Shown in pieces: positions 1 through 6,034 of a stretch of 6,599 nt of DNA. Each line of letters opens with the position of its first letter. Positions within the stretch are counted from its first letter, which is position 1. Source of the stretch: JAZDLO01 sp043801935 (GTDB taxonomy: Bacteria > Actinomycetota > Thermoleophilia > RBG-16-64-13). Under the pieces are notes generated by a model that worked only from the letters and a program-made list of their open reading frames with translations, ran no database searches and had not been told where the DNA came from. The stretch lies in contig JAZDLO010000179.1 of assembly GCA_043801935.1 (NCBI GenBank), forward strand, positions 1-6,599, written 5' to 3'. A program made the position numbers and the translations under genes.

Positions 1-233
1 CCTTCCACCAGGACACGAGCGTCGCCGCGTCGCAGGGCATCATGACCCGTATCTTCGGGAGCTGCGAGGTCCTGCTGTGCACGGACACCTACCAGTTCAA
101 GGATTACTCCAAGTACTTGTCCACGGCCTGGGATCCCGACGCCAAAGCTAGACGGCGCAAGGAGGTATTCCCGCGGGATTGCGAGCGGGCTTACGAGTTG
201 GGAGCAAGGCTCGCCGCCGCGGCGGTTCCGTAA
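1..233 (+). CDS. Flavodoxin-family / NADPH-dependent FMN reductase-like protein, C-terminal fragment
   Basis: The 5' end lies outside the window. Reading from base 3, 76 codons are open to TAA at 231-233. The visible tail contains SVAASQGIMTRIF, a Tyr/Lys-rich stretch (TYQFKDYSKY) and the ending FPRDCERAYELGARLA. That last helix, with an acidic/Cys start and 'A-x-ELG-x-xLA', is what the C-terminus of multimeric flavodoxin / NAD(P)H-dependent oxidoreductase proteins (WrbA-like superfamily) usually looks like. Such proteins bind FMN in a flavodoxin fold and transfer electrons in the cytoplasm. The FMN-binding loop would be upstream and is not visible, so the call rests on the tail alone and no substrate can be named. 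An ATG at 42 is internal, because the frame continues open upstream of it. No clear hairpin terminator follows the stop. Confidence 0.55.
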   Translation, partial: FHQDTSVAASQGIMTRIFGSCEVLLCTDTYQFKDYSKYLSTAWDPDAKARRRKEVFPRDCERAYELGARLAAAAVP

Positions 234-285
234 AGAGCAGCGAACCGGACGGTCTCGCATTCGTCGGCACGGAGGCACGCTGTGG

Positions 286-314
286 TTGACCCCCGGAGTG
301 GCTCCCGGTAAGAT
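286..314 (+). promoter_or_regulatory. Sigma70-type promoter for the antiporter gene
   Basis: TTGACC at 286-291 and TAAGAT at 309-314 are separated by exactly 17 bases, a close match to the housekeeping consensus. Transcription would start near 321, giving a leader of about 35 bases before the ATG at 356. It lies in the gap after the flavodoxin-like gene, so the antiporter probably has its own transcript. Confidence 0.65.
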
Positions 315-355
315 TTGGCCTCGGTCTCTTCTTCCCCGGGCTGCTTGGACGCGAC

Positions 356-1330
356 ATGACGTGGACGCTGTCTCTATGGGTGATCATCTTCGTCGTGTCG
401 GTGCTCGCCCTCGTCAAAGCGGCCGACTTGTTCACGGAGGGCGCGGAAGAGCTTGGCGTCTTTTTGGGTATGCCCTCGTACGTGGTGGGCGTGACCATCG
501 TCGCTATCGGCACCTCCCTGCCCGAATTGGTGAGCTCGCTTTTTGCCGTCGCTCAGGGTTCTCCGGAGATCGTGGTCGGCAACGCTGTCGGCTCCAACAT
601 CACAAATATCCTTCTTGTGCTGGGCTTGGCGGCGATCCTCGGAGGACGCCTGTCGGTAAGCCGGGAGATCGTCAAGGTCGACCTACCCATGCTCGCCAGC
701 TCGGCGGCGCTGATGGGGCTCGCGGCTCTGGACGGCACGATCAGCCGAGGCGATGGAGTGCTTCTCTTCGCGGGGGCCCTCATCTACGGCGTGTACGGGG
801 TGCGAATATCCAAGCCGGCTCCGATCGTACAAGCCCAGATAGAGGAGGCCGTCGCTGAGGACCTAAACCTCGAGCACGGCCGCTTGCGCCCACTGGTGGT
901 GATCAAGATCGTTGGTGGGGCGGTCGTCCTCTACTTTGCCGCTCAGTACACGATACGGTCGGTGATCGAGCTGTCTACCCTCTTTGATGTGGGCACCGAC
1001 GTCATAGCCATATCCGCCGTGGCCCTGGGGACTTCCCTGCCCGAGCTGGTCGTGAGTGTGGTCGCAGCCCGGCGGGGCAAGCTGGAGATCGCCATCGGGA
1101 ATGTGCTCGGTTCGAACGTCTTCAACTCGTTCGCGGTGGTCGGGATACCTGCACTCGTCATGCCGCTCCCTGTCACTCATCCCGTTCTGACGATCGGTCT
1201 CCCGTTCATGGCGGTGGCCACGGTCCTGTACTTCTTCATGGCGCAGGACCGGGAGGTGACGCGATGGGAGGGAATGCCGCTCGTCCTCTTCTATATCCTG
1301 TTCTTAGGCGTGTTGTTCAAGCTGTTCTAG
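356..1330 (+). CDS. Sodium/calcium exchanger (CaCA) family antiporter
   Basis: A 324-residue integral membrane protein of the CaCA superfamily, close to the bacterial YrbG type, whose length is near 325. These proteins exchange Ca2+ (or another cation) for Na+ or H+ across the cytoplasmic membrane. Both inverted alpha-repeats are present and intact. Repeat 1 has GTSLPEL at residues 52-58 and GNAVGSN at 75-81. Repeat 2 has GTSLPEL at 225-231 and GNVLGSN at 248-254. The Glu in each GTSLPE (E57, E230) and the Asn residues of the GSN motifs are the known ion-site residues. Hydrophobic segments fill the rest, with a charged cytoplasmic loop at about 155-180. ATG 356 is the only convincing start, but no good Shine-Dalgarno precedes it. 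The TAG stop overlaps the stop of the convergent PRC-barrel gene. Which cation is moved cannot be read from sequence. Confidence 0.9.
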   Translation: MTWTLSLWVIIFVVSVLALVKAADLFTEGAEELGVFLGMPSYVVGVTIVAIGTSLPELVSSLFAVAQGSPEIVVGNAVGSNITNILLVLGLAAILGGRLSVSREIVKVDLPMLASSAALMGLAALDGTISRGDGVLLFAGALIYGVYGVRISKPAPIVQAQIEEAVAEDLNLEHGRLRPLVVIKIVGGAVVLYFAAQYTIRSVIELSTLFDVGTDVIAISAVALGTSLPELVVSVVAARRGKLEIAIGNVLGSNVFNSFAVVGIPALVMPLPVTHPVLTIGLPFMAVATVLYFFMAQDREVTRWEGMPLVLFYILFLGVLFKLF

Positions 1331-1836
1331 GAGCGGTCGCGTAGCGCGCTCTTGAGCTCTTCGATGGTGGCCTCAGCCGACGGATCCACAAACGCCACGT
1401 CCTCGCCGGACTCGAAACTCGCAGGAACAGGAAGGAACTGCCTTTCGTGGCGGCCGGACAGCTCAAAACCCTCGACGCCGCCCGAAGCCGTATTGAAGTA
1501 GAAATCCTCGATCTTCCCCAATGCGAGGCCCGCGGTGGTCTGGACATGCACTCCTTGCAGCACATACCCGCGGTCGAGGACCTCCTGCATCTCCGGCACC
1601 TCCGAAGCGCGCTTGACGCTGGTTTCGGAATCGATGATGAGGGCGTCGAAACCGACCACAAGGACCGCCGGCCAAGCCACGACCTTGGCCTTGGCGAACC
1701 ATCCGGGCTCATCCAGGAGAAACCCGAGAACGGTGCGGGCCGAGCGATCGATGACCACATCCTCGACCTTGCCGATCTTCGTTCCCGTGTCGCGGGTGAT
1801 AACGGCAAGACCGACCACGTCTCTTCCCCTACGCAT
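1327..1836 (-). CDS. Double PRC-barrel domain protein
   Basis: A 169-residue soluble protein with two PRC-barrel (photosynthetic reaction centre H-subunit-like beta-barrel) units. The first spans about residues 5-75 (VVGLAVITRDTGTKIGKVED, then VLGFLLDE). The second spans about 82-150 (LQGVHVQTTAGLALGKIEDF, then VEGFELSG). Each shows the family pattern 'G.V...G..LGKIED...D......GF.L'. The C-terminus is a short charged helix. PRC barrels act as small binding or assembly modules, for example in the RNA-processing factor RimM, but stand-alone bacterial ones mostly lack a proven role. ATG 1836 is preferred over the adjacent GTG 1839: the strong AAGGAGG at 1850-1844 sits 7 bases from the ATG and only 4 from the GTG. 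The gene lies about 50 bases downstream of a small membrane protein gene on the same strand and is probably co-transcribed with it. Its TAG overlaps the antiporter stop. Confidence 0.82.
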   Translation of the reverse strand: MRRGRDVVGLAVITRDTGTKIGKVEDVVIDRSARTVLGFLLDEPGWFAKAKVVAWPAVLVVGFDALIIDSETSVKRASEVPEMQEVLDRGYVLQGVHVQTTAGLALGKIEDFYFNTASGGVEGFELSGRHERQFLPVPASFESGEDVAFVDPSAEATIEELKSALRDRS

Positions 1837-1886
1837 CACGCCACCTCCTTAGTCGCCCCGTCCTGGCTATTTGATCGGGGTCTGCG

Positions 1887-2000
1887 CTAGAAGCCGATAA
1901 CATTAGTGGCAAACAGCACCACGATCACGATGATCACGACCACGACCAGAGCGACGACCATCCACACCCGGGATTTCCGCCTTCCTAAAGCCCTTGGCAT
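1887..2000 (-). CDS. 37-residue single-span membrane microprotein
   Basis: A small reading frame read from ATG 2000 to TAG 1887. The product begins with a basic segment (MPRALGRRKSRVW), followed by about 18 uninterrupted hydrophobic residues (VVALVVVVIIVIVVLFA) and a short tail ending NVIGF. The layout predicts one membrane span, with the positively charged N-terminus in the cytoplasm by the positive-inside rule. A purine-rich GGGGGGAGGGG at about 2013-2003 gives a strong ribosome binding site just before the ATG. It ends about 50 bases before the PRC-barrel start, so the two probably form one transcription unit. I do not recognise a named family. It could be a membrane anchor or partner for the PRC-barrel protein, but that is inference. 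The antisense frame here (Thr/Ile-rich, starting 1906) looks like a shadow. Confidence 0.62.
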   Translation of the reverse strand: MPRALGRRKSRVWMVVALVVVVIIVIVVLFATNVIGF

Positions 2001-2025
2001 AACCCCTCCCCCCATCCGGATTCCT

Positions 2026-2061
2026 TTCCACAAAGATACAGGGAAGTGGTATCTGTTGGAA
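2026..2061 (-). promoter_or_regulatory. Candidate promoter/operator of the microprotein-PRC operon
   Basis: On the minus strand TTCCAA (2061-2056) and TATCTT (2038-2033) are 17 bases apart, a modest -35/-10 pair that would start transcription near 2026, about 25 bases before the microprotein ATG. The same bases form an imperfect dyad: AGATAC (2034-2039) pairs with GTATCT (2049-2054), and outer arms TTCCA (2026-2030) pair with TGGAA (2057-2061), offset by one base. No T-run follows, so it is not an intrinsic terminator. A repressor site overlapping the promoter is possible. The match to consensus is weak. Confidence 0.35.
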
Positions 2062-2128
2062 CCCCTTGAACCAGCAAAAGATCAACGGTTACTGGGACTC
2101 GACGCGCGGCAGGCAGCCGGCCGGCAGT

Positions 2129-2137
2129 TGCTATAGA
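2129..2137 (+). promoter_or_regulatory. Candidate extended -10 promoter for the GT-HAD gene
   Basis: TGCTATAGA is an extended -10 element (TG, one base, TATAGA at 2132-2137). No convincing -35 is found 16-18 bases upstream. Transcription would begin near 2144, leaving a leader of about 60 bases. The region diverges from the microprotein-PRC operon, and the gap 2001-2202 holds nothing else that I can recognise. Confidence 0.35.
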
Positions 2138-2202
2138 CTGACCACGGCGTCCCCAACGGCGCGGACGCGCGATCATCATGATTTTAGGAGAGGACGTCCG
2201 GT

Positions 2203-3591
2203 TTGATCTCGGTCATCGTTCCCGTCTTGAACGAGTCGTCGACGGTAGACTATGTGGTCAGGTTCGCACGCGCGGATCCTCGGGTCACGGAAGTCATCGT
2301 GGTTGATGACGGCTCGATCGACGGCACTCCGGAAGTCGCCCGGTCGGCAGGAGCGCGCGTCGTGACCAGTACGTTCCTCGGTAGAGGGGCGTCGATGGAG
2401 GACGGCCTTCGTGCTGCCAGCAACGATGTGCTCCTCTATCTGGATGGCGACCTATCTCACCTCGACGAAGACCTCGTCGGGAGGATGACGGGCCCGATAC
2501 TGGAAGAGAAGGCCGACTTCGTCAAGGCCAAGTTCGCTCGGACGGCCGGCCGGGTTACGACTCTCACGGCCCGTCCGCTGCTTCAGACCTTCTTCCCCGA
2601 AGTGGCGGCGCTCGATCAGCCTCTCGGCAGGATCGTGGCGGCTCGCCGCTCCTTGCTCCACAGCGTGCGCTTCGAGCCCGATTACGGCGTAGACGTGGGA
2701 CTCCTCCTTGATGTGGCCGCCAAAGGGGCGCGGATCGCCGAGGCGGACGTCGGCCGCGTCGAGCATGGCGACCAACCCGTGGAGATCCTGGGGGACATCG
2801 CCAAGCAGGTGGTCCGGGTGATCCTCGATCGAGCTTGGCGCTACGAGCGGCTGAATATCAACCAGGTGCGGGAAGTGCAGGAAGTAGAACGCCAGGCGGA
2901 AGCCGAGCTCTCCGCGGTGATCCAGCGGCTCGGGCGTGTGAAGAGATTGGCGTTGGTCGACATGGATGGCGTGTTGATCGACGGCAGGTTCGTCCTCGCG
3001 CTCGCCGAGAGGACGGCCGCTGCGGGGGAGCTGAGCCGCTTCCTCGACAACGAACTACTCTGCGAAGTAGACCGCACCAGGCACATAGCTTCGGTCTTCA
3101 CCGGGGTCGACAGGGTGGTCTTCGAGGACACGGCCCGGGAAGTGCCGCTTGTGACCGGAGCCGCCGACATGGTCGTGGGCCTGCGACGAGCCGGGTACCG
3201 GGTGGGTATCGTCACCAATGGCTACCACGTCGCGGCGGAGATCATCCGCCGCCGGGTCTTTGCCGACTTCAGTGTGGCCCATCTGATGCGCTTTCGAAAA
3301 GGCCGGGCAAGCGGCGAACCCATGCTTTCCCCGGCGATGACGCATCCAGAAGGCTGCAAGGAGCACGAGCACTGCAAATTGAATGTGGCCAAGCACCTCA
3401 TGGCGGAGATGGAGATCGGCCCTGATCGCGTGCTGGCGGTGGGCGACGGCGAAGTCGATATCTGCCTCCTGAAAGCGGTAGGGACGGCGGTGGCTTTCCG
3501 TCCCAGGTCTTCCGCGGTGAGCGACGCAGCGCACCATGTAGTATTGGACTCCCTGTACCGGATAGTGGATCTAGCGCCCTCGGGCGATTGA
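2203..3591 (+). CDS. Fused GpgS-like glycosyltransferase and SerB-like HAD phosphatase
   Basis: A 462-residue cytoplasmic protein of two enzyme domains. Residues 1-210 are a GT-A glycosyltransferase resembling glucosyl-3-phosphoglycerate synthase: ISVIVPVLNE at 2-11, DDGSIDGT at 35-42, the DxD metal motif LDGDL (D81, D83), GRVTTLTARPLL at 116-127, QPL at 139-141, YGVDVGLL at 161-168 and H188, a candidate metal ligand. A charged helical linker (about 210-245) leads to a HAD phosphatase: motif I DMDGVL (D253 nucleophile, D255), motif II VTNG (T338), motif III K392, motif IV GDGEVD (D415, D419), with a small helical cap at about 260-315 as in phosphoserine phosphatase. A plausible job is making a glycosyl-3-phosphoglycerate and removing its phosphate to yield a glycosylglycerate, a compatible solute or polysaccharide primer; this is inference. 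The TTG start is supported by the canonical N-terminus and by AGGAGAGG at 2186-2193. The sugar donor is not determinable. Confidence 0.8.
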   Translation: MISVIVPVLNESSTVDYVVRFARADPRVTEVIVVDDGSIDGTPEVARSAGARVVTSTFLGRGASMEDGLRAASNDVLLYLDGDLSHLDEDLVGRMTGPILEEKADFVKAKFARTAGRVTTLTARPLLQTFFPEVAALDQPLGRIVAARRSLLHSVRFEPDYGVDVGLLLDVAAKGARIAEADVGRVEHGDQPVEILGDIAKQVVRVILDRAWRYERLNINQVREVQEVERQAEAELSAVIQRLGRVKRLALVDMDGVLIDGRFVLALAERTAAAGELSRFLDNELLCEVDRTRHIASVFTGVDRVVFEDTAREVPLVTGAADMVVGLRRAGYRVGIVTNGYHVAAEIIRRRVFADFSVAHLMRFRKGRASGEPMLSPAMTHPEGCKEHEHCKLNVAKHLMAEMEIGPDRVLAVGDGEVDICLLKAVGTAVAFRPRSSAVSDAAHHVVLDSLYRIVDLAPSGD

Positions 3592-3637
3592 AGCGCGAGG
3601 ACTGCCGCCCGTCGCTGCGTTCTGGGGCGACCTCGGG

Positions 3638-3646
3638 TGATATTCT
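3638..3646 (+). promoter_or_regulatory. Candidate extended -10 promoter for the NTF2-like/NIF3 operon
   Basis: TGATATTCT is an extended -10 (TG, one base, TATTCT at 3641-3646), with no clear -35. It lies in the 89-base gap after the GT-HAD gene. A start near 3653 would leave about 28 bases before the GTG at 3681, including the ribosome binding site. Read-through from the gene upstream is equally possible because no terminator is visible between them. Confidence 0.35.
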
Positions 3647-3680
3647 CTTGACCCGCAAGTCCGAAAGGAGAGGAACCACG

Positions 3681-4295
3681 GTGGACGAACTGACTGCTGA
3701 CAAACTGATGATCCGGGAGACGGTCGACAACTGGGTCGTCTGGCGCGACGCGGGAGACTGGGAGCGATTTGCCACGGTCTGGCACCCCGACGGGTGGATG
3801 ACGGCCACCTGGTTTCAAGGCCCGGCCGAGGAATTCATCAAGATCAGCCGGAAAGCCTTCGACGAAGGCGTGAACATCCTCCACCTTCTGGGCGGTTGGT
3901 CGTGCGAGATCATGGGTGCCAGGGCCATCTCACAGACCAAGATGACCATCCACCAGCGCGCCCCGGTAGAGGGTGTTCTGGTAGACGTCGTGTGCTGGGG
4001 GCGTTTCTACGATTTCTTCGAGAAGCGGGACGGCCGGTGGGCGATCGTGAGACGGCAGCCTATCTACGAGAAAGACCGGCTCGATCCGGTGGACCCGGCC
4101 GCGGCGCTCAAACTCGATGCCGGATTGCTCGCCAGCTTCCCCGAGGGCTATCGCCACCTGGCCTACCTGCAGGCGAAGAACGGCTTCAAGATCAAACCGA
4201 ACCTGCCCGGTCTACAGGGACCGGCGGTGCAGAAGCTTTGCGCAGAGGGAGCAGCCTGGCTGGCGGGGGCGGCCCAACCCGGGGAACCACTCTGA
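3681..4295 (+). CDS. NTF2-like / SnoaL-like domain protein
   Basis: A protein of 204 residues. Residues 1-130 match the alpha+beta cone fold of the NTF2/SnoaL superfamily: an N-terminal helix (KLMIRETVDNWVVWRDAGDW), then ERFATVWHPDGWM, a histidine in the mid helix (NILHLLGG), and the closing strands VVCWGRFYDFFEKRDGRWAI and IYEKDRLDP. The fold houses dehydratases, isomerases and many binding proteins, so the reaction cannot be assigned. The extra C-terminal 70 residues (FPEGYRHLAYLQ..., LPGLQGPAVQKL, GAAWLAG) look like the tail seen in longer members of this family. GTG 3681 is chosen over TTG 3588, which would overlap the previous stop, because GGAGAGG at 3667-3673 lies 7 bases upstream of the GTG and the protein homology begins there. 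The stop is 10 bases from the NIF3-RNase H start. Confidence 0.72.
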   Translation: MDELTADKLMIRETVDNWVVWRDAGDWERFATVWHPDGWMTATWFQGPAEEFIKISRKAFDEGVNILHLLGGWSCEIMGARAISQTKMTIHQRAPVEGVLVDVVCWGRFYDFFEKRDGRWAIVRRQPIYEKDRLDPVDPAAALKLDAGLLASFPEGYRHLAYLQAKNGFKIKPNLPGLQGPAVQKLCAEGAAWLAGAAQPGEPL

Positions 4296-4305
4296 GGAAC
4301 GGACC

Positions 4306-5862
4306 ATGCTGGTAGCCGACCTGGAAGCAGTGCTGGAGAAGCTGGCGCCCAAGGCTCTGGCCGAGCCGGGCGACAATTGCGGGCTGCTCGCAGGAGATGA
4401 GCGGGCTCCGGTGCGCCGGATCCTGGTCGCGCTCGAACTCACCGAACCGGTTCTCGAAGAAGCGCTGGCGGGCGGCTACGACACCATCCTTACCCATCAT
4501 CCTCTGCTGTTTTCTCCGCTGCGCTCGCTGGTCGACTCTCGGCCCCGGGAACGGCTGGTGCGGCGTCTGATCGCGGGTCAGATCAGCCTCATTGCCTGTC
4601 ACACCAATCTCGACGCAGCGCCCGGGGGCTTGGCCGACATCGCCGGCGAGGCGTTGGGCCTGCGGGGTCTGGCCCCTCTACAGCGTGCATCGACCGACTG
4701 GTGCAAGTTGGTGGGCTTCGTTCCGGCAGATGCCGTGGAGGAAGTAGCAGCTGCGGTGTTCGCGGCTGGAGCGGGGGTCATCGGAGACTACCAGGAGTGC
4801 GCCTTCGCCGCCGAGGGGAGAGGGTGGTTCACGCCGGGATTGGGCACGCACCCCGCCGTCGGGCGACCGGCAGTGCCGGAACGGACGCCGGAGACGCGCT
4901 GGGAGGCAGTCGTACCCCGGGCCCGCGTATCGGCGGCGATCGCCGCTTATGTAGGCGCCCATCCCTACGAAGAACCCGCGTTTGACATCTACCCCGTCGA
5001 GAACGTGCTGGCCCATGCCGGCCTCGGCAGAGTGGGAACGTTGGCCGAACCGCTCCCCTTGGCGGCTCTCGCCGCCCGGGCCGGGGAGGCTTTCGGCCTG
5101 GGCGCGCCGGGCTGGAGCGGAGACGGCCGGAGGATCGTCAACCGGGTGGGGGTCCTGCCAGGCAGCGGCCGCAGCCTTATCGATCAGGCTGCCGCTGTGT
5201 GCGAGGTCCTCATCACCGGCGATCTGAGTTACCACGACGCGGAACGCGCCGGGGAAGCCGGGCTGTCGCTGATCACGGTCCCCCACGGGGATTTCGAATG
5301 GTGGGCGTTTCGGCGTTGGAGCAAGAACCTCGATCGCGAGTTGGCTGAAAGTGAGGTCACCGTGGAGACATCGAGAGAGTGGCGCTCTCCCTGGGAGGGA
5401 GCCGCGGCCGCTGAGACGGCTGGGGCGGATGCCGACGGCCCTCGGGGCCGGGGTGATGCCTCGAAGGCTCGACTGTGGATCGACGGCGGTTCGCGAGGTA
5501 ACCCTGGGCCGAGCGCTATCGGCGTCGTCCTTGAGGACGATAAGGGTTCGCTGCTCGACACAGTGAGTCGGGCGATCGGGGTGGCCACCAACAACGTGGC
5601 CGAATACCGGGCTTTGTTGACGGGTCTGGAGTTGGCTGAGGCGGCCGGCACGCGTGAGGTTGAAGTACTGTCCGACTCCGAGCTTCTCGTGAAGCAGATG
5701 CGGGGCGAATACCGGGTCAGGAACGAAGGCTTAAAGCCGTTACACGAGGAGGCGGAGCGCCGAGCCCGGGGTTTTGACCGGTTCTCTATCCGCCACGTCA
5801 ACAGGGAGCAGAACGCCCATGCCGATAGCTTGGTCAACCACGCGCTGGACGAAGCCCTCTGA
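4306..5862 (+). CDS. NIF3 (DUF34) family protein fused to an RNase HI domain
   Basis: A 518-residue fusion. Residues 1-350 are a complete NIF3/DUF34 protein, a dinuclear-metal family long listed as GTP cyclohydrolase I type 2-like but with unsettled function. Its ligand motifs are visible: THHPLLF (H64, H65), CHTNLD (H99, D103) and HGDFE near the end (H327, E331). The middle, about 130-230, is the PII/CutA-like insertion found in YqfO-type members (KLVGFVPAD, then AHPYEEPAFDIYPV). After a Gly/Ala/Arg-rich linker (about 355-385), residues 388-518 form an RNase HI domain with a full DEDD active site: D393 (DGGSRGNPGPS), E433 (NNVAEYRAL), D457 (SDSELLVKQM) and D507 (AHADSL). It should cut RNA in RNA-DNA hybrids. 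ATG 4306 is chosen because GAGGA at 4294-4298 overlaps the upstream stop, suggesting translational coupling. The frame is open further upstream, but only inside the previous gene. Confidence 0.88.
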   Translation: MLVADLEAVLEKLAPKALAEPGDNCGLLAGDERAPVRRILVALELTEPVLEEALAGGYDTILTHHPLLFSPLRSLVDSRPRERLVRRLIAGQISLIACHTNLDAAPGGLADIAGEALGLRGLAPLQRASTDWCKLVGFVPADAVEEVAAAVFAAGAGVIGDYQECAFAAEGRGWFTPGLGTHPAVGRPAVPERTPETRWEAVVPRARVSAAIAAYVGAHPYEEPAFDIYPVENVLAHAGLGRVGTLAEPLPLAALAARAGEAFGLGAPGWSGDGRRIVNRVGVLPGSGRSLIDQAAAVCEVLITGDLSYHDAERAGEAGLSLITVPHGDFEWWAFRRWSKNLDRELAESEVTVETSREWRSPWEGAAAAETAGADADGPRGRGDASKARLWIDGGSRGNPGPSAIGVVLEDDKGSLLDTVSRAIGVATNNVAEYRALLTGLELAEAAGTREVEVLSDSELLVKQMRGEYRVRNEGLKPLHEEAERRARGFDRFSIRHVNREQNAHADSLVNHALDEAL

Positions 5863-5889
5863 CACTAGCTGGACAACTCCCCAGGGCGT

Positions 5890-5918
5890 TTGCATCGTGG
5901 TGGGGCCTGGTCTATAAT
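5890..5918 (+). promoter_or_regulatory. Strong promoter of the tRNA-Gly/tRNA-Cys operon
   Basis: TTGCAT at 5890-5895 and a perfect TATAAT at 5913-5918 are separated by exactly 17 bases. The predicted start is about 15 bases before the first tRNA nucleotide, a normal spacing for a stable-RNA transcription unit. It lies only 28 bases after the stop of the NIF3-RNase H gene. Confidence 0.75.
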
Positions 5919-5939
5919 CCACCAGCCGCGAGGCGCCGG

Positions 5940-6016
5940 GCGGATGTAGCTCAGTTGGCTAGAGCGTCTGCTTGCCATGCAGAAGGTCGAGGGTTCGAAT
6001 CCCTTCATCCGCTCCA
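5940..6016 (+). tRNA. tRNA-Gly (GCC)
   Basis: A full cloverleaf with encoded CCA. The acceptor GCGGATG pairs with CATCCGC (6006-6012), the D arm is GCTC...GAGC, and the anticodon stem TCTGC/GCAGA encloses loop TTGCCAT with anticodon GCC at 5974-5976. The T arm is GAGGG/CCCTT around TTCGAAT. The discriminator is T (6013), typical of bacterial glycine tRNAs, followed by CCA at 6014-6016. Confidence 0.95.
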
Positions 6017-6034
6017 TGTTCCTGCTCTTTTCGA

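Noticed and set aside
1331..1353. A GC-rich hairpin (GAGCG...CGCTC) just after the antiporter stop
   Set aside because: It has a short stem with no T-run after it and lies within the PRC-barrel coding region, so I do not call it a terminator.
1447..1890. A 147-codon plus-strand frame opposite the PRC-barrel gene
   Set aside because: It is a shadow of the PRC-barrel gene, with no recognisable domain, whereas the minus-strand product has two clear PRC barrels and a strong ribosome binding site.
3588..3680. A TTG start at 3588 extending the NTF2-like protein by 31 residues
   Set aside because: It overlaps the previous stop codon, lacks a ribosome binding site, and GTG 3681 has a strong one with the fold starting just after it.
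3222..3884. A 220-codon minus-strand frame spanning the junction of the GT-HAD and NTF2-like genes
   Set aside because: It covers the ends of two well-supported plus-strand genes, has no motif, and no ribosome binding site that I can see.
4117..4305. A 63-residue N-terminal extension of the NIF3-RNase H frame
   Set aside because: It overlaps the end of the NTF2-like gene in another frame, is low-complexity Arg/Pro/Ser-rich, and NIF3 homology starts right at ATG 4306 with a ribosome binding site.
4678..5286. A 202-codon minus-strand frame opposite the NIF3 domain
   Set aside because: It is a long antisense frame expected in GC-rich DNA. The plus strand encodes a full NIF3 protein with its metal ligands, and the antisense product shows no recognisable motif.
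5229..5837. A 202-codon minus-strand frame opposite the RNase H domain
   Set aside because: Its product is Ser/Arg/Pro-rich with no domain pattern, typical of antisense GC-rich translation, and the plus strand carries all four RNase H catalytic residues.
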